From: Pseudomonas mandelii
GTDB taxonomy: Bacteria > Pseudomonadota > Gammaproteobacteria > Pseudomonadales > Pseudomonadaceae
Length of the DNA stretch: 64,000 nt
Reading direction: 5' to 3'
Assembly: GCF_900106065.1 (NCBI RefSeq)
Contig: NZ_LT629796.1
Span: forward strand, 5,053,501-5,117,500
A model generated the notes under the pieces. The model made no database searches. It was given only the letters and a program-made list of their open reading frames with translations, and was not told the origin of the DNA. The position numbers and the translations under genes are program-made. Of the stretch, positions 1-8,261 are shown in pieces; position 1 is the stretch's first letter, and the number at the start of each line of letters is the position of its first letter.

Positions 1-30
1 CAGACCTTGTCTGTGGGGAGCACGCAATGA
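1..30 (+). CDS. 3' end of an upstream gene (partial)
   Basis: An open frame reads from base 1 and stops with TGA at 28-30, overlapping the ATG of the secretin in an ATGA junction. Such overlaps recur in this cluster, so this is probably the tail of an upstream secretion gene, but only nine codons are visible and nothing identifies it. Confidence 0.4.
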   Translation, partial: QTLSVGSTQ

Positions 31-1862
31 ACAGTTCCCGTTTGTTGATGAACCTTTGTATATGCGCAGGGCTGGCTGCGTGCAGTTCGGCGCAGGTCGC
101 CAAGCAGGAAGCAACCGACCTGATGGAGTCGGGGCAGTACGAAGCCGGCCTGGCGCGTATTGAGGAAGGGCTGAAGGAAAACCCTCGGGATACCGAGCTG
201 CACCTGGCCCTGACCAGCGGCCGTGCCCGTGCCGTGACGGCATTGTTGACCCAGGCCGACATGGATCGCGCCCAGCGTGATTTCGCTTCGGCCCGTCTGG
301 AGTATGGCCGGGTGTTGACCATTGAACCCAACAACCGCCGCGCCCAGGATTCAATGCGCCAGCTAGAGCACATGCGCAGTCTTGATGACAAACTCGAACT
401 GGCCCGGGGTGACCTGCGTCGCGGCGACATCTACGGCGCCGACCGTCAGGTGAAACAGATCCTCGAACTGGACCCCAAGAATGGCGGTGCCCTGGAGTTG
501 CAAGACAATATTCGTCTGGTGCAAAGCCGCAACGTGATTCCTTATCCGCAACTGCGCACCCGTCTCGACCGGCCGGTGACCCTGGAATTTCGCGACGCCA
601 ACCTGAAAACCATCTTCGAAGTGCTGTCCCAGGTCGCCGGTTTGAACTTCATCTTCGACAAGGATCTGCGCCCGGACATGAAAGCCACCATCTTCGTGCG
701 TGACGTGCGCATCGAAGACGCCGTGGAACTGCTGCTGCAACAGAACCAGCTGCATCAGAAAGTGGTGAATGAAAACACCTTGCTGATCTACCCGGACTCG
801 CCGCAGAAGCTCAAGGATTATCAAGAGCTGGTGATGCGCACGTTCTACCTGACCAGCATCGATGCCAACACCGCGCTGAACATGATCAAGACCATGCTCA
901 AGACCCGTGACGTGTTCGTCGATGAACGCCTCAACACCCTGACCATGCGCGACACCGAAGACGCCATACGCATGGCCGAAAAACTCTTGCAGTCGCAGGA
1001 CCAGTCCAACCCTGAAGTGGTGCTGGAAGTGGAGGTGATGGAAGTCGCGACTCAGCGGATTCTCGACCTGGGACTGCAATGGCCGAACACCTTCGGCGTG
1101 GTCAACAGCGACGGCTCGGCCGTGACCCTGCTCGATCAACTCAAAGGCATCAACTCCAGCCGGATCACCATCTCGCCATCGCCTCAGGCCAAGATCAACG
1201 CCCAGGACAATGACATCAACACCCTGGCCAGCCCGGTGATTCGCGTCAGCAACCGTGAACAGGCGCGCATCCACATCGGTCAGCGTGTGCCCATCATCAG
1301 CGCCACCTCCGTGCCGTCGACCCAAGGTCCGGTGATCACTGAAAGCGTCACCTACCTGGACGTCGGTCTGAAGCTCGAAGTGCAGCCGACCATCCATCTG
1401 AACAACGAAGTGGCGATCAAGATCGCACTCGAAGTCAGTAACGCCACGCCACTGGAACCGACCCGCCAAGGCACGATTCCGGTTCAGGTCGACACCCGCA
1501 ATGCCCAGACCACGCTGCGCTTGCATGACGGCGAAACCCAGATCCTTGCTGGCCTGGTGCGTAACGACCATGGCGCCACCGGCAACAAGATTCCGGGCCT
1601 GGGCGACATTCCCGGTCTTGGCCGGTTGTTCGGCAGTAACAAGGACACCGTCGGCAAATCGGAACTGGTGCTCTCCATCACCCCGCGCATCGTGCGCAAC
1701 CTGCCGTACCAGAGCCCGTCGGACATGGAATTCCCCACCGGCACCGAAACCAGCATGCACATCCAGGCGCCTGACCGGCGGATGCAGGCGCCGATTCAGA
1801 ATGAACACATCGATCGGCCGGTTGCGGTCAATTCCACCACTGTTGTCGTCGAGAAGCCTTGA
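27..1862 (+). CDS. Type II-secretion-like outer-membrane secretin (GspD/XcpQ homologue, Xcm system)
   Basis: Predicted multimeric outer-membrane channel. The 611-residue product starts with a signal peptide ending in a lipobox-like LAACS (Cys about 19), then a TPR-like helical region (about 30-170). An N0/STN-like segment follows (RPVTLEFRDANLKTIFEVLS, about 180-250), then N domains and a C-terminal secretin domain with VPIIS and the ETQILAGL region. It is shorter than canonical GspD and carries the TPR extension typical of pilus-like or Xcm-type secretins. GGGGAG lies just before the ATG. It is followed immediately by three pseudopilin genes and csgEFG, matching the Xcm/Csm cluster known from P. 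putida GB-1. The ATPase and inner-membrane platform would lie upstream of the window or elsewhere. Secretin assignment is firm; the Xcm name is from context. Confidence 0.88.
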   Translation: MNSSRLLMNLCICAGLAACSSAQVAKQEATDLMESGQYEAGLARIEEGLKENPRDTELHLALTSGRARAVTALLTQADMDRAQRDFASARLEYGRVLTIEPNNRRAQDSMRQLEHMRSLDDKLELARGDLRRGDIYGADRQVKQILELDPKNGGALELQDNIRLVQSRNVIPYPQLRTRLDRPVTLEFRDANLKTIFEVLSQVAGLNFIFDKDLRPDMKATIFVRDVRIEDAVELLLQQNQLHQKVVNENTLLIYPDSPQKLKDYQELVMRTFYLTSIDANTALNMIKTMLKTRDVFVDERLNTLTMRDTEDAIRMAEKLLQSQDQSNPEVVLEVEVMEVATQRILDLGLQWPNTFGVVNSDGSAVTLLDQLKGINSSRITISPSPQAKINAQDNDINTLASPVIRVSNREQARIHIGQRVPIISATSVPSTQGPVITESVTYLDVGLKLEVQPTIHLNNEVAIKIALEVSNATPLEPTRQGTIPVQVDTRNAQTTLRLHDGETQILAGLVRNDHGATGNKIPGLGDIPGLGRLFGSNKDTVGKSELVLSITPRIVRNLPYQSPSDMEFPTGTETSMHIQAPDRRMQAPIQNEHIDRPVAVNSTTVVVEKP

Positions 1863-1864
1863 TC

Positions 1865-2338
1865 ATGAACGCCTCGCAACGTGGTTTTACCTTGATCGAA
1901 GTCGTGGTGACGCTGGCCCTGATCGGCCTGCTGGCCGGCATGGCCGCGCCGCTTACCGAGACCGTGGTGCGCCGGGGCAAAGAGCAGGAATTGCGTGCGG
2001 CGCTGTACCAGATCCGCGACGCCATCGACGCCTACAAACGCGCCTTCGACGCCGGTTACATCGAGAAGTCGCTGAACAGCAGCGGCTATCCACCGAACCT
2101 GCAAGTGTTGGTGGAAGGTGTGCGTGATGTGCGCAGCGCCAAGGGTGCCAAGTTCTACTTTTTACGGCGCGTGCCCCATGACCCGCTGACGCCGGTCAAG
2201 CGTGACGATGAAGGTGGTTGGGGCTTGCGCTCTTACGACAGTACGGCTCAGAACCCGCGGGAGGGCGAAGACGTCTTTGACGTTTACTCCCATGCACGCG
2301 GCAAGGGTCTCAACGGCATCGCGTACAAGGAGTGGTGA
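1865..2338 (+). CDS. Pseudopilin (GspG/XcpT-like, XcmT2-type)
   Basis: Small periplasmic fibre subunit of the secretion apparatus, processed by the prepilin peptidase. The 157-residue protein has the short leader MNASQRG followed by FTLIEVVVTLALIGLLAG, a standard type IV pilin-like cleavage site with Glu at +5 and a hydrophobic helix. The body has the periodic KRAFDAGYI...YPPNLQVLVEGV pattern of GspG. The ATG at 1865 is preferred over the in-frame TTG at 1859 because it gives the normal 7-residue leader. The gap from the secretin stop is 2 nt and to the next gene 3 nt, so one operon. XcmT2 identity comes from gene order. Confidence 0.85.
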   Translation: MNASQRGFTLIEVVVTLALIGLLAGMAAPLTETVVRRGKEQELRAALYQIRDAIDAYKRAFDAGYIEKSLNSSGYPPNLQVLVEGVRDVRSAKGAKFYFLRRVPHDPLTPVKRDDEGGWGLRSYDSTAQNPREGEDVFDVYSHARGKGLNGIAYKEW

Positions 2339-2341
2339 ATC

Positions 2342-2716
2342 ATGCGTCGGGAAAAGGGTTTTACCCTGCTGGAGCTGATGGTGGTCATGGCAATCATCGC
2401 GACCCTGATGACCATCGCCTTGCCACGTTATTTCAACAGCCTCGAGGCCTCGAAAGAAACCACGCTGCGCCAGAGCCTGTCGGCCATGCGCGAAGCCCTG
2501 GATCACTACTACGGCGACACCGGGCGCTATCCCGATTCCCTGGAACAACTGGTGGAGCAGCGCTACTTGCGCAACCCGCCGATGGACCCGATTTCCGAAC
2601 GCAAGGACCTCTGGGTGCTGGTCGCGCCGCCTGACGGCGTACCGGGCGGGGTCGCCGATATCAAAAGCGGTGCCACAGGGAGGGCGCGTGATGGCAGCCT
2701 TTATTCCGAGTGGTAA
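2342..2716 (+). CDS. Pseudopilin (GspG/XcpT-like, XcmT3-type)
   Basis: Second GspG-like pseudopilin, 124 residues. The leader MRREKG precedes FTLLELMVVMAIIATLMTIALP, again with Glu at +5. The C-terminal part carries RYPDSLEQLVEQRYLRNPPMDP, which resembles the calcium-binding-side motif of GspG major pseudopilins. It overlaps the next gene by 26 nt, implying coupled translation. The presence of two XcpT-like genes plus an atypical third one is the signature of the Xcm cluster. Confidence 0.85.
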   Translation: MRREKGFTLLELMVVMAIIATLMTIALPRYFNSLEASKETTLRQSLSAMREALDHYYGDTGRYPDSLEQLVEQRYLRNPPMDPISERKDLWVLVAPPDGVPGGVADIKSGATGRARDGSLYSEW

Positions 2717-3230
2717 GCCCGCCGACGAGGCCGGGTTCACGTACCTGGGCGTGCTGTTTCTGATCATGCTGATGGGCATGGGCCTGGCCAGTGCCGGCGA
2801 GTTGTGGTCAACCGCCTCGCGCCGTGATCGCGAACGTCAGTTGCTGTGGGTCGGCACGCAATACGCCCAGGCGTTGCGCAGTTATTACCGCAGTTCTCCG
2901 GGGCTGGCGCAGTACCCGAAAGAACTTGAAGACCTGTTGCAGGACGAGCGTTTTCCAACGCCTAAACATCACATTCGCCAGCTCTACCCGGACCCGATCG
3001 GCGGCGGTGAATGGACGCTGATGCGTGGGTTCGACGGACGCATCACCGGCCTCAGCAGTCCTTCCACGGACCTGCCGCTGAAGCAGTCGGATTTTCCCAG
3101 CCAGTGGTCGGACTTCACCGGCATGGCGAGCTACAAGGACTGGCAGTTCGTGGCCGAGAAAGCCTTCCTCGATGGTGCTTCGGGGCCGGTGAAAACCCAG
3201 GCCGGATCGCCTCAGGCGGTGTCGCCATGA
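2691..3230 (+). CDS. Atypical pseudopilin-related protein (XcmX-like)
   Basis: A 179-residue pseudopilin relative. The N-terminus has AGFTYLGVLFLIMLMGMGLASAGELW: the hydrophobic helix is pilin-like, but the leader is longer than usual (about 15 residues) and the +5 Glu is replaced by Gly (FTYLG), as in minor or tip-type pilins. The ATG at 2691, preceded by AGGGAGG, is chosen over an upstream in-frame GTG at 2670. It overlaps the previous gene by 26 nt and ends in an ATGA overlap with csgE. In GB-1 the corresponding xcmX sits between xcmT genes and csm genes and was reported as needed for transport of the Mn-oxidising factor; the assignment here is by position and character. Confidence 0.75.
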   Translation: MAAFIPSGKPADEAGFTYLGVLFLIMLMGMGLASAGELWSTASRRDRERQLLWVGTQYAQALRSYYRSSPGLAQYPKELEDLLQDERFPTPKHHIRQLYPDPIGGGEWTLMRGFDGRITGLSSPSTDLPLKQSDFPSQWSDFTGMASYKDWQFVAEKAFLDGASGPVKTQAGSPQAVSP

Positions 3231-3619
3231 ACCGCCACTGGCTGCCGGCCCTGATCCTCGCATGCGTGGCGACGTTCGCCAGCGCCGGGGAGGAAGACGA
3301 GATGCTGGGCTTTATCGTCGATGACACGATCTCGCACATCGGCCACGACTTTTACTACTCGTTCAGTGAACGCCTGCGTGCCACCAGTCCGATGGATTTC
3401 AACCTGGTGGTACGCGAACGACCTTCGGCACGCTGGGGCAGCCTGGTGACCGTGGAATATCAGCAGCGACTGGTTTATCGACGCTTCCTGCCGCCGAACA
3501 CCGTGGAACTCAAGGACGAGGCCTATGACGCCGCCGACTGGGTTCGCGGACAGATTGTCCAGCGCAAGCTGGAAGCCTTGTTGCAGGACACTACGGACCT
3601 TGAGAGGGACGAATTATGA
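3227..3619 (+). CDS. csgE: Curli assembly protein CsgE (CsmE)
   Basis: Periplasmic adaptor that caps and directs substrate to the CsgG pore. 130 residues with a signal peptide (MNRHWLPALILACVATFASA). The mature part has the CsgE core: GFIVDDTISHIGHDFYYSF, LVVRERPSARWGSLVTVEYQ, and RFLPP near the middle. The ATG at 3227 overlaps the preceding stop, and longer in-frame extensions lack a signal peptide. It overlaps csgF by 4 nt. Length and motifs fit the family. Confidence 0.9.
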   Translation: MNRHWLPALILACVATFASAGEEDEMLGFIVDDTISHIGHDFYYSFSERLRATSPMDFNLVVRERPSARWGSLVTVEYQQRLVYRRFLPPNTVELKDEAYDAADWVRGQIVQRKLEALLQDTTDLERDEL

Positions 3620-4035
3620 AAACGACAACGGTCTCACGGAACCTCGGGCTCTGGTTGATCGGGCTGGGCAGTTGCAGCCTGGTGCAGGCCACGGAGCTGG
3701 TTTACACGCCCATCAACCCTTCGTTCGGCGGCAACCCGTTGAACGGCACCTGGTTGCTGAACAACGCCCAGGCACAAAACGACTACGACGATCCTGACCT
3801 GAAAAACCGCACGTCTGTGGCCGGGACTTCGGCCCTCGAACGCTTCACCAGCCAGTTGCAGTCGCGGCTGCTGGGGCAGTTGCTGGACAACATCTCCACG
3901 GGCAACACCGGGAGCCTGTCCACCGACGCCTTTATCGTCAACGTCGTCGACGACTCCGGTGCACTGACCATTGAAGTGACCGACCGAGCGACCGGTGAAA
4001 TTTCGGAAATCCAGGTGAATGGCCTCGCCCCTTGA
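3616..4035 (+). CDS. csgF: Curli assembly protein CsgF (CsmF)
   Basis: Surface-exposed accessory factor that joins the CsgG pore to the nucleator and growing fibre. 139 residues; signal peptide ending at about VQATE, then the diagnostic N-terminal motif ELVYTPINPSFGGNPLNG, which in E. coli CsgF inserts into the CsgG barrel. An Asn/Gln-rich linker and a C-terminal beta region follow. Translation is coupled to csgE by a 4-nt overlap. Confidence 0.93.
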   Translation: MKTTTVSRNLGLWLIGLGSCSLVQATELVYTPINPSFGGNPLNGTWLLNNAQAQNDYDDPDLKNRTSVAGTSALERFTSQLQSRLLGQLLDNISTGNTGSLSTDAFIVNVVDDSGALTIEVTDRATGEISEIQVNGLAP

Positions 4036-4066
4036 CGGGGATCAGGGTTGATGGGGAGAGACGGAC

Positions 4067-4933
4067 ATGAAAAAAATAATAGCGCTGGGGCTGATGTTGG
4101 CGGCATTGCAAGGGTGCAGTTTGCGCGAGAACGTGGGTGCCGAGCAGGACACCGAATCACCGACCCTGACACCCCGGGCGTCGACCTATTACGACTTGAT
4201 CAACATGCCACGACCCAAGGGCCGGTTGATGGCGGTGGTGTACGGCTTCCGGGACCAGACCGGGCAGTACAAACCGACCCCGGCCAGTTCGTTTTCGACC
4301 AGCGTGACCCAGGGCGCGGCGAGCATGTTGATGGATGCGTTGCAGGCCAGCGGCTGGTTTGTGGTGCTGGAACGTGAAGGGCTGCAAAACCTGCTGACCG
4401 AGCGCAAGATCATCCGCGCCTCGCAGAAGAAGCCCAATACGCCGGTGAACATTCAGGGCGAGCTGCCACCGCTGCAAGCGGCGAACATGATGCTCGAAGG
4501 CGGGATCATCGCCTACGACACCAATGTGCGCAGTGGCGGGGAAGGGGCGCGCTACCTGGGGATCGATATTTCCCGGGAGTATCGGATAGATCAGGTCACG
4601 GTCAACCTGCGGGCGGTGGATGTACGCAGTGGGCAGGTGCTGGCGAATGTGATGACCAGCAAGACGATTTATTCCGTGGGCCGCAGTGCCGGGGTGTTCA
4701 AGTTTATCGAGTTCAAGAAGTTGCTTGAGGCTGAGGTCGGGTACACCACGAACGAGCCGGCGCAGTTGTGTGTGTTGTCGGCGATCGAGGCGGCTGTCGG
4801 GCACCTGTTGGCCCAGGGGATCGAACGGCGTTTGTGGCAGGTGGCGGGGGATAATTCTTCACCTGACAACAATGCGACGCTGGATCGTTACCTGACCCAG
4901 AACAAGGTTGTGCCTGAGGGTGAGGAAGAGTGA
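4067..4933 (+). CDS. csgG: Curli secretion channel lipoprotein CsgG (CsmG)
   Basis: Outer-membrane nonameric pore for curlin export. 288 residues with a lipoprotein signal peptide (LAALQGCS, Cys 17). Diagnostic CsgG segments follow: TYYDLINMPRPKGRLMAVVYGFRDQTGQYKP, then VLEREGLQNLLTERKI, and a C-terminal transmembrane-barrel region rich in VNLRAVDVRSGQVLA. It lies 31 nt after csgF, with a GGGGAG ribosome site. It is the last gene of the secretin-pseudopilin-csg series; its substrates are the curlin genes on the opposite strand at 6783-8723. Confidence 0.95.
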   Translation: MKKIIALGLMLAALQGCSLRENVGAEQDTESPTLTPRASTYYDLINMPRPKGRLMAVVYGFRDQTGQYKPTPASSFSTSVTQGAASMLMDALQASGWFVVLEREGLQNLLTERKIIRASQKKPNTPVNIQGELPPLQAANMMLEGGIIAYDTNVRSGGEGARYLGIDISREYRIDQVTVNLRAVDVRSGQVLANVMTSKTIYSVGRSAGVFKFIEFKKLLEAEVGYTTNEPAQLCVLSAIEAAVGHLLAQGIERRLWQVAGDNSSPDNNATLDRYLTQNKVVPEGEEE

Positions 4934-5019
4934 ACCTAGGCGGCCTTCGGGCCGACCTGGTTCTTGTTGACTGAGTACATATCCATTGCTGCGGTAGCGG
5001 CTGCTTATGGTTTCGCTCT

Positions 5020-5320
5020 TACAGCGACTCACTTTTCCAAACGCCGAAAAGTAAGCAAAAGGCTTCGCCCCAACGTCCGGCCCCTCGCCTGGGCTCGGCG
5101 TACCCTCGCTCCGGCATTCATCTGGGGGCATCGCCTCCGGTCGGCTTCGCTTCGACCTCCTCTCGATGTGTGCGGCTTCGCCGCACGGCGCTACGCGCCC
5201 ACCCCCCAGATGAACGCCTCCACTCGGCCTCCCGACGGGGCGAGCAGATCAAGATCAAAAGCAGGCGAGCTAACGCTCGGCCTAATGAGTGGTGAAAAGC
5301 GAAGCGTGTACACCGAACCC
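5020..5320. repeat. Dispersed Pseudomonas intergenic repeat
   Basis: About 300 bases with no convincing gene, containing CACTTTTCCAAACGCCGAAAAGTA followed by alternating G+C-rich hairpin halves (for example GCGGCTTCGCCGC). I recognise this as a dispersed intergenic repeat common in Pseudomonas genomes. The bases from 4934 to 5020 hold only a CGGCC-TTC-GGGCCG hairpin, without a T tract, after csgG. Confidence 0.5.
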
Positions 5321-5324
5321 CTTG

Positions 5325-5768
5325 TAGGAGCGAGGCTTGCCCGCGAAGGCGGCCTGACAGCCGACCATTTTCTTTCAGGCATGCACCAAACCTTGTAGGA
5401 GCGAGCCTGCTCGCGAAGGCGGCCTGACAGCCGACCATTCTCTTGCAGGTACACCCATTCCACTGTAGGAGCGAGGCTTGCCCGCGAAGGCGGCCTGACA
5501 GCCGACCAATCTCTTGCAGGTACCCACATTCCACTGTAGGAGTGAGCCTGCTCGCGATGGCAGCCTGACAGCCGACCAATCTCTTGCAGGTACACCCATT
5601 CCACTGTAGGAGCGAGGCTTGCCCGCGAAGGCGGTCTGACAGCCGAACAATCACTTGCAGATGTAGGTCATTCCCTGTGGGAGCGAGCCTGCTCGCGATG
5701 GGGGTGTGTCATTCAACATTGATGTCGGCTGATCCAATGCCATCGCGAGCAGGCTCACTCCTACAGGG
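5325..5768. repeat. Tandem direct REP array, about 70-bp period
   Basis: Six REP palindromes in the same orientation (TGTAGGAGCGAG[C/G]CTTGC..CGCGA-like) lie every 70-72 bp, starting near 5325, 5396, 5465, 5535, 5605 and 5675. Conserved spacers read CTGACAGCCGACCA..CTCTTGCAGGTA. The last is followed by an inverted REP ending near 5764. Short open frames on both strands here are artefacts of the repeat. Confidence 0.9.
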
Positions 5769-6003
5769 AATGTGTGCTGATTTGAGGGGTGTGTTTAATT
5801 GTGTTTAGCGTTACTTCCTGAAAGCTACAGTTCCTTGCGCCGTTGCCTACGACTGCGCCAGAATCCGCCGGCTTGTGCGCTTTGTGCCTGGTCTTTATCG
5901 TTTCCGGGTCGCTGAATTCAGCGGCCGGGTTTAGCGACCTGAACAGGTATAAGCGCAACAACGCTCTATCTTTATTGCAGGCGGATGTCTGCAGTTTCGA
6001 TAT

Positions 6004-6081
6004 GGTGGCTGTGCGCGGGAGACCCTCGGGTCTGCCGGGTCTTATACCTCTCGGTTCGCTAACCTGCGTACAGCCGCCACC
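6004..6081 (+). ncRNA. Candidate structured RNA leader of the DUF6124 gene
   Basis: A long-range stem GGTGGCTGT / ACAGCC(GCC)ACC closes the segment. Inside are a hairpin AGACC-CTCG-GGTCT (6020-6033) and a GGTT-CGCT-AACC hairpin. The segment lies 58 nt upstream of the 6139 start, between two copies of a short AGGTATAA/TAGGTATAA box (5944 and 6117). I have seen comparable leaders upstream of DUF6124/DUF3077 genes in Pseudomonas, but I cannot name an Rfam family. It could act at the DNA level instead. Confidence 0.45.
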
Positions 6082-6138
6082 CTTACTTGTTTAGCGACAG
6101 GTGCCGGTGGTTCCAATAGGTATAAATGGAGATTCACC

Positions 6139-6498
6139 ATGTTCAAAGCCACACCCAACCCCCCGCACTCCGACGACGTTTCCCCCTACGATCCCCTCGA
6201 CCCAAAGAAGCTCAACGAAGCCGCCGACCGTGCGCTGGATCACTATCTCAATCCGCTGAAAAGCGCGATCCCGCCACGCAAGCCCAGCACCATTTACCTC
6301 ATCGCCCCGGATATCGACACTGAAACCCTGTTGGTCAATGCCTGCGAATCCCTGGCTTCAGCCAGTGTCATGGCCAGCGACTTCGCCGGGTTTCTCGAAG
6401 GCCCGCAACGCAACACGATGCTGGCCCTTCAGCAAATCATTATGCTGGGCGAGCTGGCGGTGAATCGGGCGCTGGATAACGTCGTTCCGCAGGCGTAA
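6139..6498 (+). CDS. DUF6124 family protein
   Basis: 119-residue cytosolic protein of unknown function. The N-terminus MFKATPNPP..., the DPLDPKKLNEAADRALDHYLNP helix and the DTETLLVNACESLASASVMASDFAGFLEG core are typical of the small Pseudomonas DUF6124 group, often present in several copies per genome. No membrane segment or catalytic motif is visible. The ATG is preceded by GGAG with normal spacing. It stands alone between repeats. The family name is by recognition. Confidence 0.75.
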   Translation: MFKATPNPPHSDDVSPYDPLDPKKLNEAADRALDHYLNPLKSAIPPRKPSTIYLIAPDIDTETLLVNACESLASASVMASDFAGFLEGPQRNTMLALQQIIMLGELAVNRALDNVVPQA

Positions 6499-6524
6499 AC
6501 GCTGAGTTTGGAGCGGGAGGGTTT

Positions 6525-6659
6525 CTGTGGCGAGGGAGCTTGCTCCCGCTCGGCGGCGAAGCCGTCGTAAAACCAGTGAATGCGGTGTGTCAATGGAGAT
6601 GCGTTTGCCGGGTTTAGGTCTGCTGCGCAGTCCAGCGGGAGCAAGCTCCCTCGCCACAG
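6525..6659. repeat. Inverted REP pair (REPIN)
   Basis: CTGTGGCGAGGGAGCTTGCTC (from 6525) and its reverse complement (ending 6659) flank an 83-bp spacer. This is a different REP class (GGCGAGGGAGCTTGCTCCC) from the arrays at 5.3 kb and 22.5 kb. Confidence 0.9.
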
Positions 6660-6733
6660 TATGAGTTCATCAAGTGGGCCGCGAATCGTTCGAAAGCGGC
6701 TTGTCAGGCATCCAATTCGCCTCAGCCTCACAC

Positions 6734-6771
6734 AAAAAAACCGCGCCCCCCCCCGAGGGCCGCGGTTTTTT
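6734..6771 (-). terminator. Rho-independent terminator after csgA
   Basis: Read on the minus strand, a CCGCG...CGCGG stem with a G-rich interior is followed by seven T residues, 12 nt after the csgA stop. The A tract on the other side could make it bidirectional. Confidence 0.85.
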
Positions 6772-6782
6772 ATGCCTTGCGA

Positions 6783-8234
6783 TTACTGCTGCAACACAGT
6801 CGCCCGGTTGTCACTGCCCAACTGCTGAACCGTCGCCATTTGGGTCACGCCGCTCTGATCAACACTGGCCATGTTCCCGGTACCGCCCTGGGTCACGTAG
6901 GCGACGTTCATGGTGTCAGCCTGTTTGACGCTGATCATGTTGTCGCTGCCATACAGCTGCGTGGTGAATGCCTGGTTGCCCGTGCCGGACTGGTCGAACT
7001 CGGTGGTGTTGCCGGTGCCGTTGGTGGTGCCCTGGGCCAGGTTGGTGGTGCCGCGCTGGTCGGCGATCAGGATGTTGTCGCTGCCGTTCTGGTCGAAGTA
7101 CAGCTCGTTATAGGAGTCGGCCTGGCTGATGGTGGTTTTGTTGCCTGTGCCGGTCTGGTTGGTGGTCATGATGTGGCCGACGCCATCCTGGTTGAAGCTG
7201 GCGATGTTGCCATTGCCGGCCTGGGTGACGGTCGCACGCTGGTTGCTGCCGAATTGGCCGCCCAGTTGCGGGCCTTTCCAGTTGCTGGCGTAGACCTTGT
7301 TTTCGGTACCCACGGAGGTGGCGTTCAGCACATGGCTGTCGCCGCTCTGGTAGGTGAAGTGCACGTTGCCGGTGCCTTGCTGGTACAGCGCGAGCACCGA
7401 GCCGACGGAGTCGAACTGGTCGGCGTAGATGGCGTTGACGTCGCCAACTTGCAGGACCTGGGCGTTGTTGTTTTGGCCGAAGCTTTGGTCGACCACGGTT
7501 TCGTTGGTTTGTCCGTACTGGTTGACGGTGGCTTGACTATTAGCGGTTTGCCCGCCTTGCCAGACTTCACTGCCGTTGAAGTCGCCGAACTGGTTGATCG
7601 TGATGACGCCGCCGTTGCCGTCGCGTTGGTCGCCATAGGCATAGTTGCCTTCGCCGGCCTGGTTGATGCCGATCTCGCCGCCCATGTGCGCGATCTGCTC
7701 AGTGGTGCCGTAGTTGGCGGTGCCGTACTGGATGATCGTCGCGTTGTTGGCGATGCCCAGTTGAATCTGCTCGATATTGGCCTCGTTGGCGTCACCGAAC
7801 TGGAAGGTCTGGCCTTTGGTGGCTTCCTGGCTGTCCTGATAGAGGAACGAGAAATTGCCGCTGCCCGTCTGTTGTTGCAGCGCCTGGTTTTCGCCCATGC
7901 CGATCGATTGACTGGCATGGCTGATGTTGAGACTGCCGACCTGTTGCTGGACGATGGTGCTGCCGTTCTCGAACAGTTGCTCAGCGTAACCGGCGTTGAA
8001 GTCGCCGGCCTGATCCTGGGTGATGGTGCCGGTGGCGGTGTCTTGCACCGCCATGGCATCGTTACCCTCGCCGAGTTGCTGTTGGGCTGCGGTACTGAAC
8101 GGGGCCGCGGTCTGTTTCACTTCGGCAATGTTGGCGGTGCCGACCTGGGACTGGTTGGAAACGCTGTCGTCGGCCATTGCCTGGGCACTGACAATGACCA
8201 GGATGGCAGCGGTGAGGGGCGTCAGTTTGAACAT
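6783..8234 (-). CDS. csgA: Very long major curlin subunit (CsgA-like)
   Basis: Predicted secreted amyloid fibre subunit, 483 residues against about 150 in enteric CsgA. After a signal peptide (ends AQAMA) the whole protein consists of about 19 imperfect curlin repeats of 22-24 residues with the pattern Q-x-G-x-x-N-x-A-x-x-x-Q (for example NQSQVGTANIAEVKQ and TQAGNGNIASFNQ). One longer, Trp/Lys-containing insert lies at about 290-320. The repeats vary in sequence rather than being recent copies. GGAGGT lies 8 nt before the ATG. It is last in an operon with csgB and two upstream exported proteins, and a strong terminator follows. Export would use CsgG/E/F from 3227-4933. Confidence 0.9.
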   Translation of the reverse strand: MFKLTPLTAAILVIVSAQAMADDSVSNQSQVGTANIAEVKQTAAPFSTAAQQQLGEGNDAMAVQDTATGTITQDQAGDFNAGYAEQLFENGSTIVQQQVGSLNISHASQSIGMGENQALQQQTGSGNFSFLYQDSQEATKGQTFQFGDANEANIEQIQLGIANNATIIQYGTANYGTTEQIAHMGGEIGINQAGEGNYAYGDQRDGNGGVITINQFGDFNGSEVWQGGQTANSQATVNQYGQTNETVVDQSFGQNNNAQVLQVGDVNAIYADQFDSVGSVLALYQQGTGNVHFTYQSGDSHVLNATSVGTENKVYASNWKGPQLGGQFGSNQRATVTQAGNGNIASFNQDGVGHIMTTNQTGTGNKTTISQADSYNELYFDQNGSDNILIADQRGTTNLAQGTTNGTGNTTEFDQSGTGNQAFTTQLYGSDNMISVKQADTMNVAYVTQGGTGNMASVDQSGVTQMATVQQLGSDNRATVLQQ

Positions 8235-8261
8235 GATGAAACCTCCAAGTGGTGCAGTGCT

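Noticed and set aside
363..1808. Long open frame (481 codons) on the minus strand within the secretin gene
   Set aside because: Shadow of a high-G+C gene; composition is His/Val/Gln-rich and no domain or ribosome site is visible.
4937..4960. Hairpin after csgG as a terminator
   Set aside because: The CGGCC-TTC-GGGCCG stem is short and no T tract follows, so I do not call it.
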